Shown here piece by piece: positions 1-6,084 of a DNA stretch of 18,268 nt (positions are counted from its first letter, which is position 1; each line of letters opens with the position of its first letter). Position numbers and translations under genes: made by a program. The notes under the pieces were generated by a model. It was not told the origin of the DNA, did not search any database, and was given only the letters and a program-made list of their open reading frames with translations. Source of the stretch: an uncultured Lachnospiraceae bacterium (GTDB lineage: Bacteria; Bacillota; Clostridia; Lachnospirales; Lachnospiraceae); the NCBI GenBank assembly GCA_910589385.1, contig CAJUTU010000064.1, positions 1-18,268 on the forward strand. Reading direction: 5' to 3'.

Positions 1-80
1 CTACGTTTTGCACAAAAATCAATGTACCCTAAATGGGGTGCTGAATAGTTACGTTTTACTAATGATTGTATATAAAAGAT

Positions 81-198
81 AAAATTATGGTGTTAGTCAA
101 TAAGTGGGTTGGGGCTCCAAACAAGGACTGATATTTCGCTGGTCATAATTACTGGAAATATGCATATCAACACAGATGTTGATTAACACCAAAATTAT
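81..198. repeat. Imperfect 21-bp inverted repeat with 76-bp spacer
   Basis: The arm at 81-101 and the reverse complement of 178-198 agree at 17 of 21 positions, sharing an ACACC core. They enclose a 76-bp non-coding segment. Possible meanings are a decayed miniature element, a pair of regulator-binding half sites, or a recombination site. Four mismatches argue against a freshly active site. This is seen directly in the sequence; function is unknown. Confidence 0.5.
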
Positions 199-204
199 TT
201 ATTG

Positions 205-210
205 TATAAT
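205..210 (+). promoter_or_regulatory. Candidate -10 box for the sugar-nucleotide cassette
   Basis: A consensus TATAAT lies 61 bases before the ATG at 271. No good -35 hexamer sits at 16-18 bp; the nearest TTGATT (179-184) is 20 bp away and lies inside the right arm of the inverted repeat. A regulator-assisted or weak promoter is plausible. Confidence 0.35.
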
Positions 211-270
211 TGATTATTTTTGCCAGACAAGTTGTATGGAAAGAAGATATATACTAAGGAAAGGTGTCAC

Positions 271-1581
271 ATGAATCATTACATAGCAGTAATCCAGGCC
301 GGCGGCAAAGGAACCCGCTTGTCCGCCCTGACACAGGATAAGTTCCCCAAACCCATGCTGCCGCTTAACGGAAAGCCCATGCTACAATGGCAGATTGAGA
401 ATCTGAGACAATATGGTTTCACAGACTTGGTAATCATCATCGGCCACCTGGGCGATAAGATCCAGGAATATTTTGGCGATGGCTCCGGTTTTGGAGACCA
501 TATTACATACATCGAAGAAAAGGAACCGCTAGGTTCTGCTGGTTCCCTTTATTATTTGAAAGATACCATCAAAGACCGGCATTTCATCCTGATATTTGGA
601 GATGTCATGTTTGACCTGGCATGGGACAGGATGGTTGCTTTCCATGAAGCCAATCATTCTGTTGCTACACTTTTGGTACATCCCAATTCCCACCCATACG
701 ATTCAGACCTGATCCTTATGGATACGGAAAACCGCATCACAGGAATGGACTCAAAAGCAAATATCAGAAATGGCTGGTATGATAATTGTGTCAATGCAGG
801 AATCTATATCCTGTCGGGCACGCTCCTGCAAAAGCTGGATGCGCCTAAAAAAATAGATTTGGAAAAGGAACTGCTGCGGCCTCTTATGGGAAAAGGGCAG
901 ATATACGGCTATATGACACCGGAATATGTCAGGGACGCCGGAACCGTGGAGCGGTTCTATTCCGTTCAAAAAGCACAGAAAGACGGCGTATGGAAGAGGA
1001 AGAACCTGTCGAACATGCAAAGATGCATTTTCCTCGACAGGGACGGTACGCTCAACCGGCATAGAGGGCTGCTAAGTAAGGAAGAAGAATTCGAGTTAGA
1101 ACCCTGTGCGGCAGAAGCAGTCCGCCTGATCAATGAATCCGGTTATCTGGCCATTGTGGTTACAAACCAGTCCGTTGTGGCAAGAGGTATGTGTGATATA
1201 GAGGATGTCCAGAGGATCCATAGAAAATTAGCCGTACTCTTAGGGGAACAGGGGGCATATCTGGATGATATTGCATTTTGCCCACACCACCCGGACAAAG
1301 GATATCCGGAAGAGAACCCGGAATATAAGATTAATTGTAATTGCAGGAAACCTGCGGCAGGTATGATAGACGCAATGGTTGAAAAATACAATATTGACCG
1401 TTCGGATTCTTACATAGTCGGCGACAGTACGATAGATATCCAGGCGGGAATCAATGCGGGACTGCACACAGTGCTTGTCCATACAGGCGTGGCAGGGAAT
1501 GATAGAAAATATAGTGTAAAAGCGGAAATAGAAGCACAAGATTTACTGGAGGCAGTGAAGAGGATCAATGACATTTCATGA
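271..1581 (+). CDS. Bifunctional sugar-phosphate nucleotidyltransferase / GmhB-like HAD phosphatase (HddC-GmhB type fusion)
   Basis: Two enzymes in one 436-residue chain. Residues 1-235 are a nucleotidyltransferase: the GGKGTR loop (11-16), FPKP with Lys27, and FGD with metal-binding Asp111. Residues 250-430 are a HAD-IIIA phosphatase like D-glycero-D-manno-heptose-1,7-bisphosphate phosphatase: DRDGT with nucleophile Asp256 and acid Asp258, TNQS, a zinc loop with Cys337, His339, Cys356 and Cys358, and VGDS with Asp385. In known heptose pathways GmhB removes the 7-phosphate and HddC then adds GMP to heptose-1-phosphate, so the fusion would join consecutive steps (inference; the sugar and nucleotide are not proven). 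The ATG at 271 has AAGGAAAGG upstream; a TTG at 220 would add 17 uncharacteristic residues. The end overlaps the next gene by 14 bases. No gmhA or hddA gene is in view. Confidence 0.85.
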   Translation: MNHYIAVIQAGGKGTRLSALTQDKFPKPMLPLNGKPMLQWQIENLRQYGFTDLVIIIGHLGDKIQEYFGDGSGFGDHITYIEEKEPLGSAGSLYYLKDTIKDRHFILIFGDVMFDLAWDRMVAFHEANHSVATLLVHPNSHPYDSDLILMDTENRITGMDSKANIRNGWYDNCVNAGIYILSGTLLQKLDAPKKIDLEKELLRPLMGKGQIYGYMTPEYVRDAGTVERFYSVQKAQKDGVWKRKNLSNMQRCIFLDRDGTLNRHRGLLSKEEEFELEPCAAEAVRLINESGYLAIVVTNQSVVARGMCDIEDVQRIHRKLAVLLGEQGAYLDDIAFCPHHPDKGYPEENPEYKINCNCRKPAAGMIDAMVEKYNIDRSDSYIVGDSTIDIQAGINAGLHTVLVHTGVAGNDRKYSVKAEIEAQDLLEAVKRINDIS

Positions 1582-2578
1582 AGGAAACTACCTGATCACA
1601 GGCATCACAGGTTTTTTGGGCAGTATGACAGCCCAAAAACTGATTTGTTCTGAAAAATTTAAGAAGGGCACGATTAAAATAGCAGGAATTACCAGAGATG
1701 TACATAAAGCACGGCAGATTTTTAAAAACACAGAAGATTCTGGCCTCCTGCTGCTGGAATCAGATGTCAGGGATAAAGCGAATTTGTTTTCAGAAATAGA
1801 GATGCCGATAGATTATATGATCCATTGCGCATCCATAACGCAGTCTGCGGAAATGGTGGGGCATCCGGTGGAAGTAGCAGATTCGATGATCCAGGGAACA
1901 TGCAATTTACTTGAACTGGCCACAAAAGGGCAGCTCAAAGGGATGGTATATCTTTCATCCATGGAGGTATATGGGACTGTAAAAGATATAGGAAGGATGC
2001 GTACAGAGGAAGAACTGGGGGATGTCGGCCTGTTTTCCTCCCGAAGCTGCTATCCTCTCGGTAAACGTATTGCAGAACATTATTGTTATCTCTATCAGCA
2101 GGAATATGGGATTCCTGTCAAAATTGCAAGGCTGGCCCAAACCTTCGGCAAAGGAGTCCGTCCTGACGATAACCGTGTATATATGCAGTTTGCCCGTGCG
2201 GCATATGAAGGCAGGGATATCATATTAAAAACCAAAGGGGATTCCATGGGAAATTATTGTGCTTCAGATGATGCTGTGGATGCAATTTTTACCATATTAT
2301 ATCATGGTAAAGCCGGAGAGGCCTATAATGTAGTGAATGAGGCAAATACGATGAGAATCCGGGATATGGCCCGGTTGGTAGCCGAGCAGATAGCCGGGGG
2401 AAAGATAAAAGTGAAAATGGAATTAGAAGCTCCGGGCATAACAGGTTATGCACCGGATACAAGCTTAAAGCTTTCCGCAGAAAAACTACGGAAGTTAGGA
2501 TGGAATCCATCAAAAAAATTGACGGAAATGTACAGGGATGTCATTCAAGAACTGAAAATCTTCGATTTACAAAAGTAA
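1568..2578 (+). CDS. NAD(P)-dependent epimerase/dehydratase (extended SDR family)
   Basis: A 336-residue sugar-nucleotide epimerase or dehydratase of the extended short-chain dehydrogenase family. The N-terminus carries the NAD-binding glycine motif TGITGFLG (residues 11-18). SSMEVYG follows around 130-136, and the catalytic YxxxK is Tyr162-Lys166 (YPLGK). Length is normal for the family. The ATG lies inside the end of the preceding gene, so translation is probably coupled. The context suggests it modifies the nucleotide sugar made by the upstream fusion protein, for example as a GDP-heptose epimerase or 4,6-dehydratase, but family membership does not fix substrate. UDP-glucose 4-epimerase or UDP-glucuronate decarboxylase-like activities cannot be excluded. 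The transcript likely ends at the hairpin at 2591-2629. Confidence 0.85.
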   Translation: MTFHEGNYLITGITGFLGSMTAQKLICSEKFKKGTIKIAGITRDVHKARQIFKNTEDSGLLLLESDVRDKANLFSEIEMPIDYMIHCASITQSAEMVGHPVEVADSMIQGTCNLLELATKGQLKGMVYLSSMEVYGTVKDIGRMRTEEELGDVGLFSSRSCYPLGKRIAEHYCYLYQQEYGIPVKIARLAQTFGKGVRPDDNRVYMQFARAAYEGRDIILKTKGDSMGNYCASDDAVDAIFTILYHGKAGEAYNVVNEANTMRIRDMARLVAEQIAGGKIKVKMELEAPGITGYAPDTSLKLSAEKLRKLGWNPSKKLTEMYRDVIQELKIFDLQK

Positions 2579-2590
2579 GTGCAAAGAAAT

Positions 2591-2629
2591 AAACCTACCT
2601 AATCATCCTGGCCGGATTTAGGTAGGTTT
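2591..2629. terminator. Hairpin between convergent epimerase and pyrG, probable bidirectional terminator
   Basis: A perfect 12-bp stem pairs 2591-2602 with 2618-2629 (AAACCTACCTAA and its complement). The loop holds a further ATCC/GGAT stem at 2605-2608 and 2614-2617. The flanks are A/T-rich rather than a clean T run, so efficiency is uncertain, but the location between two convergent genes fits a shared terminator. Confidence 0.65.
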
Positions 2630-2708
2630 AAATAATTATTCTGGAAAATCAGCCGCTCTGCAGGCATTTACTTTTCCAAATTCTTTTCACTGTGGGATGT
2701 ATGCAGTA

Positions 2709-4322
2709 TCAGTCCTCCATCCTCATCCTGTCCAACGCCGCTTCCACGAACCCCTTAAACAGCGGATGCGGCCGGTTGGGCCTTGATTTCAGTTCCGGAT
2801 GCGCCTGAGTGGCGATAAACCATGGATGCTCCGGGATCTCGATCATTTCTACGATCCGTCCGTCCGGCGACAGTCCGGACAGCAGCATCCCATGTTCCTC
2901 CAACACCTCCCGGAAATCATTATTCACTTCGTACCGATGGCGGTGCCTCTCCTGGATTTCTTTCGTTCCATACAGTTTCAGCGCCAGGGAACCTTCTTTC
3001 AATACGCAGGGGTAAGAACCGAGCCGCAGCGTCCCTCCGATATCCTCAATGCCGATCTGGTCTTCCATGATATGGATGACCGGGTGGGTCGTATCCGGCC
3101 TTAACTCCATGCTGTGTGCGTCGTTGTATCCGATCACATTTCTGGCAAATTCCACAATGGAAAGCTGCATCCCCAGGCAGAGTCCTAAAAATGGGATCCT
3201 GTGAGTCCGGGCGTATCGGATGGCCTCGATCTTGCCTTCAATCCCTCTGGAGCCAAATCCGCCGGGAACTAAGATTCCGCTCACATTCCCCAAAAGTTCT
3301 TCCACAGTCTCCGGAGTCAAGGTTTCTGAATCCACCCATTTGATATTGACTGTAGTATGGCTGTAGATGCCGCCGTGCTTCAACGCTTCTACCACGCTGA
3401 TATAAGCGTCGTGGAGCTGGATGTATTTTCCGACCAGGGCAACGGTTACATCCTGGGTAGGGTGCTTTAGATTCTCCACCATCTCGACCCAGTCTTTCAA
3501 GTCCGGCTCCGGGCAGTCCAGATGCAGGCATTCGCAGGCTACCTGTGCCAGGCGCTCTTTCTCCATGGCAAGCGGCGCTTCATATAAATATTTGACATCC
3601 AGATTCTGCAGCACATGGTCAGCCGGAAGGTTGCAGAACAGGGAAATCTTGTCTTTCATGCCGATATCCAGCGGATATTCGGAACGGCATACGATGATGT
3701 CAGGCTGGATCCCCATGCCCTGCAGCTCCTTGACGCTGGCCTGGGTAGGTTTGGTCTTCATCTCCTGGGACGCTTTCAGATAAGGGATCAATGTGACATG
3801 GATCAAGATCACATTATCGTGTCCCTTCTCATGCTGGAACTGGCGGATGGATTCCAGAAACGGCTGGCTTTCAATATCCCCAACAGTGCCGCCCACTTCG
3901 ATGATGGCAATCTCTGTCTCAGCAGCAGCCGGGTTGCGGTAAAATCTGCTCTTAATTTCATTGGTAATATGTGGAATGACCTGTACAGTGCCCCCTCCAA
4001 AATCGCCGCGCCGTTCTTTCTGCAGGACGGACCAGTATATTTTTCCGGTAGTAACATTAGAATTTTTTGTCAGGCTTTCATCAATAAAACGTTCATAATG
4101 CCCAAGATCCAGGTCAGTTTCCGCACCGTCGTCCGTCACAAACACTTCACCGTGCTGTACCGGATTCATGGTTCCCGGATCCATATTGATGTATGGGTCA
4201 AACTTTTGCATGGTAACGGTATATCCGCGCGCTTTCAAAAGCCGCCCCAGCGCCGCTGCTGTAATCCCTTTTCCAAGTCCCGACACAACGCCTCCAGTCA
4301 CAAAAACATATTTTACTGCCAT
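2709..4322 (-). CDS. pyrG: CTP synthase (glutamine-hydrolysing)
   Basis: Makes CTP from UTP, ATP and glutamine in the cytosol, the last step of pyrimidine nucleotide synthesis. The 537 residues are the normal family length. The N-terminal synthetase domain opens with GGVVSGLGKG, followed by the DPYINMDPGTM and EVFVTDDGAETDLDLGHYER-type conserved blocks. The C-terminal class I glutamine amidotransferase domain has nucleophile Cys382 in LGLCLGMQ and the His508/Glu510 pair in AHPEL. I chose the ATG at 4322 because GAGGAGG lies just upstream and the protein then begins MAVKYVFVTGG as in the family; a TTG nine codons upstream is less likely. It has its own promoter in the 160-base gap after the DUF1846 gene. 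I see no GC-rich attenuator hairpin in its leader, unlike the Bacillus pyrG arrangement. Confidence 0.98.
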   Translation of the reverse strand: MAVKYVFVTGGVVSGLGKGITAAALGRLLKARGYTVTMQKFDPYINMDPGTMNPVQHGEVFVTDDGAETDLDLGHYERFIDESLTKNSNVTTGKIYWSVLQKERRGDFGGGTVQVIPHITNEIKSRFYRNPAAAETEIAIIEVGGTVGDIESQPFLESIRQFQHEKGHDNVILIHVTLIPYLKASQEMKTKPTQASVKELQGMGIQPDIIVCRSEYPLDIGMKDKISLFCNLPADHVLQNLDVKYLYEAPLAMEKERLAQVACECLHLDCPEPDLKDWVEMVENLKHPTQDVTVALVGKYIQLHDAYISVVEALKHGGIYSHTTVNIKWVDSETLTPETVEELLGNVSGILVPGGFGSRGIEGKIEAIRYARTHRIPFLGLCLGMQLSIVEFARNVIGYNDAHSMELRPDTTHPVIHIMEDQIGIEDIGGTLRLGSYPCVLKEGSLALKLYGTKEIQERHRHRYEVNNDFREVLEEHGMLLSGLSPDGRIVEMIEIPEHPWFIATQAHPELKSRPNRPHPLFKGFVEAALDRMRMED

Positions 4323-4340
4323 AAAACCCTCCTCATAATT

Positions 4341-4449
4341 CTCATACAATTACTGTACTCATATTTCATATGTCTGCCAGATTAAATCAAAGCATCATTA
4401 TAAACCTTTCTGCCGAAAAAATACAGTTTTTTCTCAAATATTGTATGAG
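4341..4449. repeat. 10-bp perfect inverted repeat flanking the pyrG promoter
   Basis: CTCATACAAT at 4341-4350 recurs as its exact reverse complement at 4440-4449. Read on the minus strand, one copy lies just upstream of the candidate -35 and the other in the pyrG 5' untranslated region close to the ribosome binding site. This could be a pair of operator sites or chance in AT-rich DNA. Confidence 0.4.
4397..4425 (-). promoter_or_regulatory. Candidate pyrG promoter
   Basis: On the minus strand a consensus TATAAT (plus 4397-4402) lies 17 bp from a poor -35 (TGTATT, plus 4420-4425). The position gives a leader of roughly 65-70 bases before the pyrG ATG. The -10 is convincing, the -35 is not. Confidence 0.45.
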
Positions 4450-4482
4450 TTTTGTTAATATTACATGGTTTTTCCGGACATG

Positions 4483-5937
4483 CTACACCGCCTCGCAGGT
4501 CACCTGCACGCCCAGCTTCTTGAAGATCTTAAGGTCTACATCCGACAGCATGACAGACGTATGTGCCTGGCATCCTTCCAGCTTAGGGAGCTGTTCCAGC
4601 GCAAGCCTTGCATCTGCGCTTGCGGCCGCGCTTGCGGAAAGCGCAATGAGTACTTCATCCGTATGGAGACGCGGATTCTTGCTTTTCAGGTAATCCACTT
4701 TCAGCTTCTGGATGGGCTCAATAGATTCCGGGGAAATAATATGTAAGCTGTGGGGCTGCCCGGCCAGTTCCTTCAGTGCATTCAGAAGTAAAGCTGCGGA
4801 CGCGCCTAAAAGACTGCTTGTCTTTCCTGTGATGACCCGGCCGTCCGGCAGTTCCATTGCGGCCGCAGGCGAATCGGTTTTCTTCGCACACTCTATGGCA
4901 GGGCTGACCACTTTACGGTCTGCGGTCGTAATGCCGGCCTGATTCATCAGAAGCTCCACCTTCTGGACTTCCTCTTCCGGGCAGTTCCCTTTAAATAAGG
5001 AGTTTAAAGATGCATAATAGCGCCGGATGATTTCCTGGCAGGAGGCTTCCCGGCAGGCTTCGTCATCGCAGATGCAGTTTCCGGCCATATTGACGCCCAT
5101 GTCAGTGGGAGATTTGTAAGGGCTTTTTCCGTATATTTTTTCAAAAATCGTATTCAATACAGGAAAGATTTCTACATCCCGGTTATAATTTACCGTGGTT
5201 TCACCATAGGCTTCCAGATGGAAAGGATCGATCATATTGATATCATTCAAGTCTGCGGTGGCTGCTTCATAGGCGAGGTTTACCGGATGCTTTAACGGAA
5301 TGTTCCATATGGGAAATGTTTCAAACTTTGCATATCCTGCATGAATTCCCCGTTTGTGCTCATGATATAGCTGTGAAAGACAGGTTGCCATTTTGCCGCT
5401 TCCCGGTCCGGGAGCTGTGATGATGACAAGAGGCCTGGAAGTCTCGATATATTCGTTTTTCCCGTAGCCCTCTTCGCTGACGATGAGTGGGATGTTGGAT
5501 GGATAACCTGGGATATGGTAGTGCAGGTATACACGGATCCCTAAGTTTTCCAGCCGCTTACGGAAAAGAAGCGCGCTGTCCTGCCCGGAATACTGTGTGA
5601 TCACAACGCTGCCCACGTAAAGCCCGTTTTCCCGAAAAGAATCCATAAGCCGCAATACGTCGGAGCCGTAGGTGATCATAAGATCCCCGCGTATTTTATT
5701 TTTCTCAATATCCTTTGCGCTGATGGCTATGATCAGTTCCGCCTGGGAACTGAGCTGCTTGAGCATCAGCAGCTTTGAATCCGGGGCAAAGCCTGGAAGT
5801 ACGCGGGATGCGTGAAAGTCATCAAACAGCTTTCCGCCGAATTCCAGATAAAGTTTGTGGTCAAATTGCTCAATACGCTGGCGGATATGTTCAGACTGCA
5901 TGCGTAAATATTTTTCGTTGTCAAATCCTGTTGTCAT
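4483..5937 (-). CDS. DUF1846 / UPF0371 family protein of unknown function
   Basis: A 484-residue soluble protein that I recognise as the conserved DUF1846 family from its N-terminus (GFDNEKYLRMQSEHIRQRI), overall length and central block. Its biochemical role is not established. A P-loop-like APGPGSGKMATC segment at residues 175-186 (GSGK at 179-182) suggests a phosphate- or nucleotide-binding loop, but I see no clear Walker B partner. There is no signal peptide or membrane segment. The ATG at 5937 is preferred because AAGGGA lies upstream and family members begin there; an upstream ATG at 5994 would precede the likely -10 box. It is transcribed divergently from ftsH and lies upstream of pyrG on the same strand, separated by 160 bases with a separate promoter, so they are not clearly one operon. 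Confidence 0.9.
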   Translation of the reverse strand: MTTGFDNEKYLRMQSEHIRQRIEQFDHKLYLEFGGKLFDDFHASRVLPGFAPDSKLLMLKQLSSQAELIIAISAKDIEKNKIRGDLMITYGSDVLRLMDSFRENGLYVGSVVITQYSGQDSALLFRKRLENLGIRVYLHYHIPGYPSNIPLIVSEEGYGKNEYIETSRPLVIITAPGPGSGKMATCLSQLYHEHKRGIHAGYAKFETFPIWNIPLKHPVNLAYEAATADLNDINMIDPFHLEAYGETTVNYNRDVEIFPVLNTIFEKIYGKSPYKSPTDMGVNMAGNCICDDEACREASCQEIIRRYYASLNSLFKGNCPEEEVQKVELLMNQAGITTADRKVVSPAIECAKKTDSPAAAMELPDGRVITGKTSSLLGASAALLLNALKELAGQPHSLHIISPESIEPIQKLKVDYLKSKNPRLHTDEVLIALSASAAASADARLALEQLPKLEGCQAHTSVMLSDVDLKIFKKLGVQVTCEAV

Positions 5938-5974
5938 AATATTTCCCTTCAATATAATATTTTTTGCTAAAGTT

Positions 5975-6004
5975 AGTATACAATAAAACACCATGTTTTT
6001 ACAA
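5975..6004 (-). promoter_or_regulatory. Promoter of the DUF1846 gene
   Basis: On the minus strand TTGTAA (plus 5999-6004) and TATACT (plus 5975-5980) are separated by 18 bp. Transcription would begin about 30 bases before the ATG at 5937, supporting that start rather than the ATG at 5994. Confidence 0.6.
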
Positions 6005-6023
6005 TATTTTCATAATCTTTTAG

Positions 6024-6052
6024 TTGATTTATGCGAAGCCTGTACTTATAAT
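6024..6052 (+). promoter_or_regulatory. ftsH promoter
   Basis: TTGATT (6024-6029), a 17-bp spacer and a perfect TATAAT (6047-6052) lie just before the ftsH ribosome binding site (AGGAGGAG). It is divergent to, and about 20 bp from, the DUF1846 gene promoter. I see no CIRCE or CtsR-type heat-shock operator here. Confidence 0.75.
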
Positions 6053-6084
6053 ATAGAAGTGGTACTTTTTTTAGGAGGAGCAGG

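Larger units (their letters stand above)
1..270. other. AT-rich non-coding flank upstream of the sugar-nucleotide cassette
   Basis: No credible coding region is visible on either strand. The stretch is clearly more AT-rich than the genes that follow. Two near-identical short segments, CTACGTTTTGC at 1-11 and TTACGTTTTAC at 49-59, lie 48 bases apart, with a small ACCC/GGGT hairpin between them. An imperfect inverted repeat (81-101 and 178-198) and a candidate -10 box (205-210) follow. The start could be the end of a mobile element or the tail of an upstream intergenic region, but no transposase or complete terminal repeat is in view, so I do not assign it. Confidence 0.6.

Noticed and set aside
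3615..4385. 256-codon plus-strand open frame opposite pyrG
   Set aside because: It is antisense to the conserved synthetase domain and has no family resemblance.
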